Origin: Bacteroidota bacterium
GTDB lineage: Bacteria > Bacteroidota > Bacteroidia > M30B66
Assembly: GCA_947497195.1 (NCBI GenBank)
Contig: CANMGM010000080.1
Span: 1 to 9,402 of the forward strand
Reading direction: 5' to 3'
Length of the DNA stretch: 9,402 nucleotides
Positions 1 to 6,818 of the stretch are shown piece after piece; within the stretch, counting starts at the first letter, position 1; each line of letters begins with the position of its first letter. Made by a program: the position numbers and the translations under genes. The notes under the pieces were generated by a model, which worked only from the letters and a program-made list of their open reading frames with translations, was not told where the DNA came from and ran no database searches.

Positions 1-201
1 GAAGGAAAATCAATCCTGATTCACACCACGGATTTAAAATCGTTCGCATATCAATTGTTCAGTATTGATGGGCGCTTGGTCGATTTTGGTAAAACGGGAG
101 CAGGGCAAAAGCACAGAATAGATATGAAGGCCGAACCGGGCTTGTATGTATTGCGTTTAAACAATGGCGAATACACGTGTTCATTTACGCTTCCTGAGTA
201 A
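1..201 (+). CDS. 3' end of a T9SS-exported protein (C-terminal sorting domain)
   Basis: Only the last 66 codons are in the window, in frame 1, ending in TAA. The visible part has the pattern of a type A C-terminal sorting domain of the type IX (Por) secretion system: a beta strand with YQLFSIDGRLVD (residues 18-29 of the fragment), a Gly-rich turn, a second strand around HRIDM, then the EPGLYVLRLNNGEY segment near the end. In this family the domain directs a protein with a Sec signal across the outer membrane, and it is then removed or used for surface anchoring. The functional domain of the cargo lies to the left of the window, so the substrate or activity cannot be named. One oddity is that the tail ends TCSFTLPE, without the basic residues that often close such domains. 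I am fairly sure of the sorting-domain call; cargo unknown. Confidence 0.8.
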   Translation, partial: EGKSILIHTTDLKSFAYQLFSIDGRLVDFGKTGAGQKHRIDMKAEPGLYVLRLNNGEYTCSFTLPE

Positions 202-322
202 TTCGTTATGTTTTTTTTAGAACGTGTAAAATAGATTGTAAGCTGCATCGTTTTGCTTGTAAACTGAGTCAATAAATCTATAATGACACACGTGTACGCT
301 TCAACTTTTAAACATAAAAGCC

Positions 323-1825
323 ATGAAACGCAGGGTCATTTTCGTGATTTTATTCGTGCAATTATGCACAGCATCCTTCGCACAAACGTTGGATACAAGT
401 TACGATAGTTTACTGTTTGAAAAAGTTTTGGCGAAGAACAAAGTCCAAAGACTTTGGATTTACAGCAACGGTAGCTATATATTATCGCATTATGAAAAAA
501 ATAGAATTGGAATTGATACTGGCAGAATCACAAAGAAAGGCAAGGCGGTGCACCTAATCTCAAAGTCACATAGCGGAATTGATATGCACCTCCGCCCAAT
601 TATATTGTATGAAAACAAATTGGGCTGGGCCGTAAATAAGTATGACTTTCAAAATAGAAAATCCGATATATGGTTTCGTGTGAAAGATCATACTCAGCAT
701 TGGCGAATGAATCCAGTAAGTAAGGACACCCTCTGCAATGATGATTATTACAGGAATGGAAAGCGAATGCTTTATCGCCGGGTTACATCCGAAATGAAGG
801 CAAAGCGAGAAGATGAAGTTAGAAGGAAAATAGAGGCCGAAAATGCCAGATTACAGCGAATTGAAGATGAGAAAATAGCGATACAGGGATACAAAAATGA
901 ATATATTAAACTGACGAATTCGGTATTGCCGGAATATGCACCATTGATGCGTAATCATTATTGTGGTCCGGGATGTTTTGAAGTAGAAGTAGGGGCTTTT
1001 GTTTATCATCCGGGAAAGGACACCGTATTTGGCTGGGATATACACAATTCAGAAGCACAGCGTTTGGCGCATTTTCATGTTACCATGCACGAAACAGTTC
1101 ACAGAAGTATGTTCGAAGCAAGAGAGAAGTGCAATAAGCAAATTAAAACAAAGAGCGATTCTGCAAATGGCGGCTATAAAAAATATGTAATCCTTAATTC
1201 GAAAAGAGAATTTATTGAATGCGATTATGTGGATTTACCGAAGGCAGAAGGAATTAAGGCATATATTCCACAAGACTTCCTGGAGCCTAAAATAACAGGT
1301 CGTATTCCGTTCGAAGTTACCGAATATAAATCACCCCGTTTGCAAATGTATGTCTTTGGACAAGTTTCCAGTAATGTAAATGCATTGTATGGCATGTTGA
1401 ATGAATTTTCGGCCTATTACCATGGAGTAAATGCCACGTGGTTGCTATATAAACGAGCTGACAGCTTGTTTTCAAAAATGCAATACGAGGAACTTAAAGA
1501 GGTGCTGCATGGTAGTCTTGCCTATTACGAATTTTCCTTGTTTGTGGCCTGGTATATCGATTATATAAAACATGAACATCCGGAGATATATACAGCAGTA
1601 TTGAGAAATATAAATATGAGGAAGGTGTTTACCGACCTTGAGTTTGCTTTCAATAAACTTACAACAGAAATTGAGCAGGAGATTGCACAAATCGACATCA
1701 TTAATCAATACAATGTTGTCAATTTTAAGGGCATTTCAGAAGGATTAAAATCCGAGTTGGAAAATTCGCAGTCTTTACTGAATGAATTTAGAATTCAGGG
1801 TAAGCATTCGATAGCGAGCAGGTAA
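323..1825 (+). CDS. secreted HExxH protein, putative metallopeptidase (uncharacterised)
   Basis: I do not recognise a named family for this 500-aa protein. Residues 1-20 are a Sec signal peptide (two Arg after Met, hydrophobic core, cleavage likely at SFA|Q), so it should be periplasmic or exported. Residues about 25-150 look beta-rich. Residues 155-190 are a charged, probably coiled-coil helix. A helical catalytic-type domain follows, with a Cys pair (C214, C218 in HYCGPGC). H256-E257-T-V-H260 is an exact HExxH zinc motif within a plausible helix (VTMHETVHRSM). About 100 residues later, N360-E361-F-S-A-Y-Y resembles the helix that supplies the third zinc ligand (Glu) in gluzincin peptidases. 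Zinc binding and peptidase activity are inferences from these motifs. No Shine-Dalgarno is visible before the ATG (ACATAAAAGCC), as expected for Bacteroidota, and the signal peptide supports this start. It stands alone, with 121 bases before it and 109 after. Confidence 0.85.
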   Translation: MKRRVIFVILFVQLCTASFAQTLDTSYDSLLFEKVLAKNKVQRLWIYSNGSYILSHYEKNRIGIDTGRITKKGKAVHLISKSHSGIDMHLRPIILYENKLGWAVNKYDFQNRKSDIWFRVKDHTQHWRMNPVSKDTLCNDDYYRNGKRMLYRRVTSEMKAKREDEVRRKIEAENARLQRIEDEKIAIQGYKNEYIKLTNSVLPEYAPLMRNHYCGPGCFEVEVGAFVYHPGKDTVFGWDIHNSEAQRLAHFHVTMHETVHRSMFEAREKCNKQIKTKSDSANGGYKKYVILNSKREFIECDYVDLPKAEGIKAYIPQDFLEPKITGRIPFEVTEYKSPRLQMYVFGQVSSNVNALYGMLNEFSAYYHGVNATWLLYKRADSLFSKMQYEELKEVLHGSLAYYEFSLFVAWYIDYIKHEHPEIYTAVLRNINMRKVFTDLEFAFNKLTTEIEQEIAQIDIINQYNVVNFKGISEGLKSELENSQSLLNEFRIQGKHSIASR

Positions 1826-1934
1826 ATGGTGTTCTAATTTAGACGAATTACGCTTTTAATAAAAATAATTTTGATAGGGCAATTTATATATATAACATAC
1901 GCTATGTATTGAACAAGCTAATTCACCACACATC

Positions 1935-2075
1935 ATGAAAACGAATCGCATTATTTTATGTTCAGCCTGTATACTATTTTGTGGAATTTTACTTTTCCAA
2001 TCGTGTGCTCCACGACGCTGTACCGGTATTAAATCGCATCCCGATTATCACATCAATGGTGCACGCAATTGGTAA
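1935..2075 (+). CDS. small lipoprotein, 46 aa
   Basis: This is a short complete ORF, ATG to TAA, encoding 46 aa. Residues 1-23 form a Lys/Arg-started hydrophobic signal ending LFQS just before C24, which fits the loose Bacteroidota lipobox (Phe rather than Leu/Val/Ile at -3). The mature part would be only 23 residues, CAPRRCTGIKSHPDYHINGA followed by RNW, with a second Cys (C29), basic residues and two His. Such a clean signal plus a compact mature peptide argues for a real gene rather than a chance ORF. It starts 109 bases after the HExxH gene and stops 17 bases before the next lipoprotein start, so it is probably transcribed with that gene. Function unknown; its size suggests a structural or accessory envelope peptide. 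Confidence is moderate because of the length. Confidence 0.65.
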   Translation: MKTNRIILCSACILFCGILLFQSCAPRRCTGIKSHPDYHINGARNW

Positions 2076-2092
2076 ATTTTCGAAATTGCACT

Positions 2093-3013
2093 ATGAAGAA
2101 GAGGGGAATTGAGTTAATTATTTTCGGGTTGAGTATCCTTTTTATGGGAGCGTCGTGCAGAAAAGAAAGAGAATTACGCGATTTAATTGGAGGTAAAACC
2201 TGGATACTGCAATCGGGGCGCGTATATGTCGAAGAATTGGATGCTCCTTATAACAAGCGGTATTATGATCATTTTGGAGTAGGGCAGGATTATTCGAACT
2301 TACAAGCGTTTGACTCTGTGTCCTTATCAATTGATTCATTGATTCAACATTATACGAGTTGGAGCTTTAACTCACGGTTTGTTTTAAATGCAATTCGAAC
2401 GTACGATTATGAGATTGTAAATGACAAATTCATACGTGTTTACGGACTTGAAAATGGTTCGGGGCGTGTATTTGAATATATGTCGGGCGGTGATGGTGTA
2501 ATTGTATTTCAAACTTCGCGTACCTATGGGAATACCGAAGGCAAAAATATTGCTTGGTTCTCAGAACTTGTTTTTACTGAAAATGGAACTTCGTGCAGCA
2601 ATTGTTTGCCCGACGCGATTTATCCGTTTGCTTATTCGGGCTTGGTGCCCTTAACCGAACAAAATTCAGGCAATACGAGCTATCCGCTTATTGGGACAGC
2701 CTGGATTCTTCAAAAATACAGGCAGGGATTTTTCGAGGAAATTCTCAACGATACCATCAATTTCACAGGGCCCATTACCTACACTGTTAATAGCGAAAAC
2801 ATTGATCGAACCTACAGTTTAAGCGGTAGCAATGCAACGGGCTTACGCAATTTTACATTGTTCGAATGTCCTTCATTGCCCTCCGGCACACCCGCCTGGA
2901 CCGGTCAGATAGCTAATTTTGCTTTTCAACAAGGCGTATTAAGCGCTGCCGAATTAAGCAGTTACGGTGGAACGGCTGATCCAATTCAGATTTGGATGGA
3001 GCGAATAGAATAA
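2093..3013 (+). CDS. lipoprotein with two related lipocalin-like halves, 306 aa
   Basis: The start is placed at 2093 rather than at the in-frame ATG at 2069. The shorter form begins MKKRGIELIIF with a clean signal and avoids overlapping the preceding small gene. Residues 1-21 are the signal and C22 (in MGASC) the likely lipidated Cys, followed by charged RKERE. The mature protein seems to hold two units that open alike: LIGGKTWILQ at 31-40 and LIGTAWILQ at 199-207. Each is followed by alternating hydrophobic, Tyr-rich strands. The first unit (about 28-165) is longer than the second (about 197-306). A CSNC Cys pair at 168-171 sits in the linker. The 'L.G..W.L' opening followed by beta strands is typical of lipocalin-like envelope lipoproteins in Bacteroidota, but no specific family is recognised and no ligand can be named. 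It is probably co-transcribed with the 46-aa lipoprotein 17 bases upstream. Confidence 0.8.
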   Translation: MKKRGIELIIFGLSILFMGASCRKERELRDLIGGKTWILQSGRVYVEELDAPYNKRYYDHFGVGQDYSNLQAFDSVSLSIDSLIQHYTSWSFNSRFVLNAIRTYDYEIVNDKFIRVYGLENGSGRVFEYMSGGDGVIVFQTSRTYGNTEGKNIAWFSELVFTENGTSCSNCLPDAIYPFAYSGLVPLTEQNSGNTSYPLIGTAWILQKYRQGFFEEILNDTINFTGPITYTVNSENIDRTYSLSGSNATGLRNFTLFECPSLPSGTPAWTGQIANFAFQQGVLSAAELSSYGGTADPIQIWMERIE

Positions 3014-3069
3014 TGCATCGTAGGCGATTTCTTTAATTTTAATTAATCGCGCTATTTTGGTTTCTGAGT

Positions 3070-3093
3070 CCAATTCAGACCAGAACAATTCAG
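3070..3093 (+). repeat. two direct CAATTCAG copies upstream of the photolyase-family gene
   Basis: CAATTCAG occurs at 3071-3078 and again at 3086-3093, start-to-start distance 15 bases, in the gap before the photolyase-family gene (ATG at 3115). The first copy is also the right arm of a small inverted repeat, TCTGA (3063-3067) with TCAGA (3075-3079) and a 7-base loop. A third copy (as CCAATTCAGA) lies at 2981-2990 in the end of the preceding gene. The placement would suit a regulator site, but the 8-mer also occurs inside a coding region at 1045-1052, so chance in A/T-rich DNA is quite possible. Confidence 0.25.
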
Positions 3094-3114
3094 CATTGCA
3101 GGTGTTTTATTTGT

Positions 3115-4602
3115 ATGCATTCTGTTACCATTGTATGGTTTAAGCGCGATTTAAGACTAGACAACCATGCTCCATTGATGAATGCTATCAATTCAAGCAG
3201 GAAAATTCTTTTGTTGTGGATTTACGATGACTTTATGCGTCAATCCAGTCTGCATTCCGAACGTCATCTGTGTTTCCAGCTCGAAAGCATCTACGATCTC
3301 AACAGGCATTTATCTCCTTTAAATACTTCAGTGCTTGCCGTAGAAGGAAAGGCTGAAGAAATCTTCGCACAACTTAGCGAAACCTTGAACATCAGCGAGA
3401 TGCTATCTTATCGCGAAAGTGGTACACACGATACATTCGAGCGTGATAAGCGTGTAAAGCACTTGTTGCGCGAAAGAGGAATTTTGTGGCAGGAGTTTCC
3501 GCGCACAGGCATTAAAAGAGGAAGCGAAACACGGCAAGACTGGAGCCGTGATTGGGAGCATCAGGTGAGGGAAGAGGGTTGCCAAACCGACCTTACACGC
3601 GCTTCGTTTGTTTCGACCGATGTTTTGCAACAGCTGGCGCTCAAACACCTCCAAGCACTTGCTCCAAAGATAAGTGTGGTTCAGCCCGGTGGAAGAACTT
3701 TTGCGCTACAGTATTTACATTCCTTCATCGAAGCACGTCATCGCGGCTATTTCAAGCATATTTCGAAACCCGAAGCTGCACGGTTTCATTGCAGTCGCCT
3801 GTCGGCATATATTGCCTGGGGAAATCTGAGCCTGGTCGAAATCTGGAAAAAAGCGCAAGATGCTTTTCCCGAAGGAAGCCGTCGCGATTTGCAGCAGTTT
3901 GTTAGCCGCTTAAAATGGCAGTCGCACTTTATTCAAAAGTTTGAAACCGACGGTCGTATAGAATTCGATAACCAGAACGCGGCGTTTAATGTTGTTCGTA
4001 ATGATGTGAATCTACATTGGGTGCAGGCCTGGAAAGATGGATTAACGGGCTATCCACTGGTTGATGCCTGCATGCGCTGCGTGGCGGCGACAGGTTATCT
4101 GAATTTCAGGATGCGGGCTATGGTGGTTTCGTTTTTAACACATCACCTGTGGCAGCCCTGGCAGTTGGGCGCAGAATGGCTGGGCGCACAGTTTCTCGAT
4201 TTTGAACCAGGTATTCACTTTCCACAATTTCAGATGCAGGCGGCTACTACCGGAATGCATACGATACGCATTTACGAACCCATCAAGCAAAGTTTGGAAC
4301 ACGATGCCGAAGCCGTATTTATTCGCAAATGGCTGCCCGAGCTGGCCGCTTTGCCTGCGGGCCTAATTCATCAACCGCATTTACTCACACCACTCGAAGA
4401 ACGCATGTATTCTTTTCGCCGCGGAATCGATTATCCCTTGCCATTGGTCGATACGAAAGTGAGCGGTGCCAAGGCGGGAGAAATTCTCTGGAACATACTT
4501 AAATCGCAGGAGGCTAAAAAAGAAGCCGCACGTATTTTAAAGGCGCATGTGGTTTCGCCGGAGCGAAAAAAGGCGATGAAACGGGGAAAGATTTTTAGTT
4601 AA
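3115..4602 (+). CDS. photolyase/cryptochrome-family FAD protein (divergent)
   Basis: This 495-aa protein has the size and layout of DNA photolyases and cryptochromes, cytosolic flavoproteins that use blue light to repair pyrimidine dimers or to signal. Residues 1-130 are the alpha/beta antenna-type domain, opening with VWFKRDLRLDNHAPL (7-21). Residues about 195-410 are the helical FAD domain, with RLKWQSHF (265-272), WKDGLTGYPLVDACMR (306-321), TGYLNFRMR (326-334) and RIYEPIKQS (385-393). The C-terminus is basic. Compared by eye with E. coli PhrB, W359 is kept (W349) and W277 is kept (W268). However, W382 aligns with F372, W306 with N296, the dimer-contacting E274 with R265, and N378 with H368. 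I recall similar HFPQFQMQA-type sequences in a separate bacterial clade, so these changes may be clade features rather than decay. FAD binding is likely; CPD photolyase activity is uncertain. The gene converges on gyrB, 21 bases away. Confidence 0.88.
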   Translation: MHSVTIVWFKRDLRLDNHAPLMNAINSSRKILLLWIYDDFMRQSSLHSERHLCFQLESIYDLNRHLSPLNTSVLAVEGKAEEIFAQLSETLNISEMLSYRESGTHDTFERDKRVKHLLRERGILWQEFPRTGIKRGSETRQDWSRDWEHQVREEGCQTDLTRASFVSTDVLQQLALKHLQALAPKISVVQPGGRTFALQYLHSFIEARHRGYFKHISKPEAARFHCSRLSAYIAWGNLSLVEIWKKAQDAFPEGSRRDLQQFVSRLKWQSHFIQKFETDGRIEFDNQNAAFNVVRNDVNLHWVQAWKDGLTGYPLVDACMRCVAATGYLNFRMRAMVVSFLTHHLWQPWQLGAEWLGAQFLDFEPGIHFPQFQMQAATTGMHTIRIYEPIKQSLEHDAEAVFIRKWLPELAALPAGLIHQPHLLTPLEERMYSFRRGIDYPLPLVDTKVSGAKAGEILWNILKSQEAKKEAARILKAHVVSPERKKAMKRGKIFS

Positions 4603-4622
4603 ACGTGCATAGTTTTTTAACT
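4597..4622. terminator. weak A/T-rich inverted repeat at the convergent gene junction
   Basis: AGTTAAA (4597-4603) and TTTAACT (4616-4622) form a 7-base inverted repeat with a 12-base loop. It exactly spans the gap between the photolyase-family stop codon and the gyrB stop codon. A T run is present on the plus strand (4613-4618). The position suits a bidirectional terminator, but the stem has just one G-C pair and the T run lies inside the right arm, so the call is weak. Confidence 0.25.
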
Positions 4623-4623
4623 T

Positions 4624-6594
4624 CTACGCATCAATCCGCGCGTACTTCGCGTTCTTTTCGATGAACTCCCGGCGTGGCGGAACTTCATCGCCCATAAGCA
4701 TCGAGAAAATCTGATCGGCAACAGCAGCACTTTCAATCGTAACCTGGCGTAATGTGCGGTTTTCGGGATTCATCGTGGTAGACCATAACTGTTCGGCGTT
4801 CATCTCACCAAGACCCTTGTAGCGTTGAACTGAAATACCTGTCTCTTTGCCGTCTTTCGACATGTCCATCGTAATGCGGGCACGGTCGTCGTCGTTCCAT
4901 GCATAGCGCTGGTCCTTTCCTTTCTTAACCAAATAGAGTGGAGGAGTAGCAATGTAAATATAGCCCATCTCGATCAACTCCTTCATGTAGCGGAAGAAGA
5001 AGGTAAGAATCAATGTTGTAATGTGGCTGCCGTCCACGTCGGCATCGGTCATGATTACGATCTTGTGGTAGCGGATTTTCGAGATGTTCAATGCCTTCGA
5101 ATCTTCCTCGGTACCAATGGATACCCCCAGTGCCGTAAAGATGTTTTTAATCTCCTCATTCTCGAAAATCTTGTGCATCATGGCTTTTTCCACGTTGAGG
5201 ATTTTACCCCGCAGCGGAAGAATAGCTTGGAATGCACGGTTACGTCCTTGCTTTGCTGTACCACCCGCCGAGTCACCCTCTACGAGGTAAATTTCGCATT
5301 TTGCGGGATCGGTTTCAGAACAGTCGGCCAGTTTACCCGGTAAGCCGGTGATGCTTAATGAACTCTTGCGCTGCACCATTTCGCGCGCTTTTTTCGCGGC
5401 ATGACGGGCCGTTGCAGCAAGAATTACCTTGTCGACAATTAACTTAGCCTGCTTCGGATGCTCCTCGAGGTAATTGTTAAGCATTTCCGAAACGGCCACA
5501 TCAACAGCGCCCATCACCTCGTTGTTACCCAATTTTGTCTTGGTTTGTCCTTCGAACTGCGGCTCGGCAACTTTTACCGAAATAACGCCGGTTAAGCCTT
5601 CGCGAAAGTCATCGCCCGAAATTTCGAACTTCAGCTTGGCAAGCATGCCCTCTTTTTCGGCGTAATTCTTTAAAGTACGCGTTAAGGCACGACGAAAACC
5701 AGCCAGGTGCGTTCCTCCTTCGTGGGTATTGATGTTATTAACGTAGGTGTGAATATTCTCGTTGAATGAGCTGTTGTACAGCATGGCCACTTCGACCGGA
5801 ATACCCTGCTTTTCGCCTTCCATGTAAATGGGGTATTCGATCAGTTTTTCGCGTGCCGCATCAAGATACTCAACGAATTCGCGCAATCCACCTTCAGAAT
5901 AGAACGTTTCAGAAAGCGGCTCGTTGTTTTCATTGAGCTCCCGCATGTCGCTCAATGTGATGCGAATGCCTTTATTCAAATAAGCCAGCTCGCGCATACG
6001 CGAAGCCAACGTAGTGTAATTGTAAACCGTAGTGGTGAAAATGGTATCATCGGGCTTGAAATGCACCTTGGTACCGGTCTTGTCGCTCGTGCCAATTTCC
6101 TTCACACTGTAAAGTGGCTTTCCGATCGAATATTCTTGCTGATACATTTTACCCTGACGCTGCACGGTAACAATCAACTGGGTCGAAAGCGCATTTACGC
6201 AGCTCACCCCCACACCGTGTAAACCGCCCGAAACCTTGTACGAATCCTTATCGAATTTACCACCGGCATGAAGCACCGTCATGACCACTTCGAGCGCCGA
6301 CCGTTTCTCCTTCGGATGTTCATCTACTGGAATACCGCGCCCGTCGTCCTGAACTGTGATCGAATTATCTTCGTTGATGCTCACAAAAATAGTGCGGCAA
6401 TATCCAGCCAAGGCCTCGTCGATGGAATTGTCAACCACCTCATACACCAAATGGTGCAAACCACGTACACCGGTATCGCCGATGTACATCGAAGGTCGTT
6501 TACGAACGGCTTCGAGTCCTTCTAAAACCTGTATGCTATCGGCTCCGTACGATTGATTTGAATTCTGCTCTTCCTTTCCGGCTATTTCTGACAT
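4624..6594 (-). CDS. gyrB: DNA gyrase subunit B
   Basis: This is the ATPase/TOPRIM subunit of DNA gyrase, which with GyrA introduces negative supercoils into DNA using ATP. The 656-aa length matches GyrB proteins without the large TOPRIM insertion of E. coli (804 aa). The GHKL ATPase domain shows EVVDNSIDEA (52-61; E52 and N56 correspond to the E. coli catalytic Glu42 and Mg-binding Asn46), DDGRGIP (83-89), the ATP lid GGLHGVGVS (123-131) and QTKTKLG (350-356, ATP-contacting Lys). The TOPRIM domain shows EGDSA (439-443), PLRGKILNVEKA (460-471), DADVDG (517-522) and QRYKGLGEMNAEQLW (590-604). The C-terminus MGDEVPPRREFIEKNAKYA is typical of GyrB rather than ParE. All expected motifs are intact. 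It is transcribed alone on the minus strand, convergent with the photolyase-family gene and divergent from the amine oxidase gene, and stops with TAG. Confidence 0.98.
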   Translation of the reverse strand: MSEIAGKEEQNSNQSYGADSIQVLEGLEAVRKRPSMYIGDTGVRGLHHLVYEVVDNSIDEALAGYCRTIFVSINEDNSITVQDDGRGIPVDEHPKEKRSALEVVMTVLHAGGKFDKDSYKVSGGLHGVGVSCVNALSTQLIVTVQRQGKMYQQEYSIGKPLYSVKEIGTSDKTGTKVHFKPDDTIFTTTVYNYTTLASRMRELAYLNKGIRITLSDMRELNENNEPLSETFYSEGGLREFVEYLDAAREKLIEYPIYMEGEKQGIPVEVAMLYNSSFNENIHTYVNNINTHEGGTHLAGFRRALTRTLKNYAEKEGMLAKLKFEISGDDFREGLTGVISVKVAEPQFEGQTKTKLGNNEVMGAVDVAVSEMLNNYLEEHPKQAKLIVDKVILAATARHAAKKAREMVQRKSSLSITGLPGKLADCSETDPAKCEIYLVEGDSAGGTAKQGRNRAFQAILPLRGKILNVEKAMMHKIFENEEIKNIFTALGVSIGTEEDSKALNISKIRYHKIVIMTDADVDGSHITTLILTFFFRYMKELIEMGYIYIATPPLYLVKKGKDQRYAWNDDDRARITMDMSKDGKETGISVQRYKGLGEMNAEQLWSTTMNPENRTLRQVTIESAAVADQIFSMLMGDEVPPRREFIEKNAKYARIDA

Positions 6595-6621
6595 ATTTAA
6601 CTGTATTCAAGGTTTATGCTA

Positions 6622-6641
6622 TTCCCCAATTTTTTTGGGAA
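6622..6641 (-). other. hairpin in the gyrB leader
   Basis: CCCAA (6625-6629) pairs with TTGGG (6635-6639) around a five-T loop. After a C/A mismatch, the outer T6622-T6623 face A6640-A6641. An alternative register pairs TTCCC (6622-6626) with GGGAA (6637-6641). It lies about 30-50 bases upstream of the gyrB ATG and just downstream of a candidate -7 element, so it would sit at or near the 5' end of the mRNA. The stem is short; a role in message stability or supercoiling-dependent control is only a guess. Confidence 0.3.
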
Positions 6642-6644
6642 GCC

Positions 6645-6652
6645 CAAAGGTA
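6645..6652 (-). promoter_or_regulatory. candidate gyrB -7 promoter element (TACCTTTG)
   Basis: On the minus strand this reads TACCTTTG, an exact match to the Bacteroidota housekeeping -7 consensus TAnnTTTG, 50 bases upstream of the gyrB start codon and in the right orientation. I see no good TTG/TTTG -33 element at the usual 17-23 base spacing; the nearest TTG is about 11 bases away. An exact 6-of-6 match could arise by chance in this A/T-rich gap, so this is a candidate only. Confidence 0.4.
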
Positions 6653-6818
6653 AGAAAAGGCCTCAATGGCGGAGGGGCTGTGCGGATTTAGATTGAGGTA
6701 TTTTTTAACAATGAACTAACATTCACATCAGCTAAGTTGCAAAGTTTACGCGATTAATTTAAGGGTTGATGTATGTGTGCTTAATTTTCATTTATTTGGA
6801 TTGGTTAAGTGTAGGTAA

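Noticed and set aside
51..272. 73-aa minus-strand frame over the left-edge sorting domain
   Set aside because: It overlaps the well-supported sorting-domain frame antisense and has no signal peptide or recognisable motif.
257..284. TTGTAA-16-TATAAT before the HExxH gene, resembling a sigma-70 promoter
   Set aside because: Bacteroidota housekeeping promoters use TAnnTTTG/TTG rather than this consensus, and such matches are common in A/T-rich gaps; it cannot be told from chance.
173..295. Perfect 8-base palindrome ACACGTGT at 173-180 and 288-295
   Set aside because: One copy lies in coding sequence and nothing else around the two sites matches, so I treat it as coincidence.
1826..1934. Search for a terminator or small RNA between the HExxH gene and the 46-aa gene
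   Set aside because: Only A/T-rich sequence with no G/C-containing stem was seen.
2069..2092. Upstream ATG adding eight residues to the 306-aa lipoprotein
   Set aside because: It overlaps the end of the 46-aa gene and puts extra residues in front of a complete lipoprotein signal that already begins with MKKR at 2093.
3552..3905. 117-aa plus-strand frame inside the photolyase-family gene
   Set aside because: It is an alternative frame of a conserved coding region with no independent start context or motif.
5023..5343. Open frames on the plus strand inside gyrB (also 5474-5665 and 6268-6556)
   Set aside because: They are antisense shadows of the intact, highly conserved gyrB frame and show no signal, motif or family resemblance of their own.
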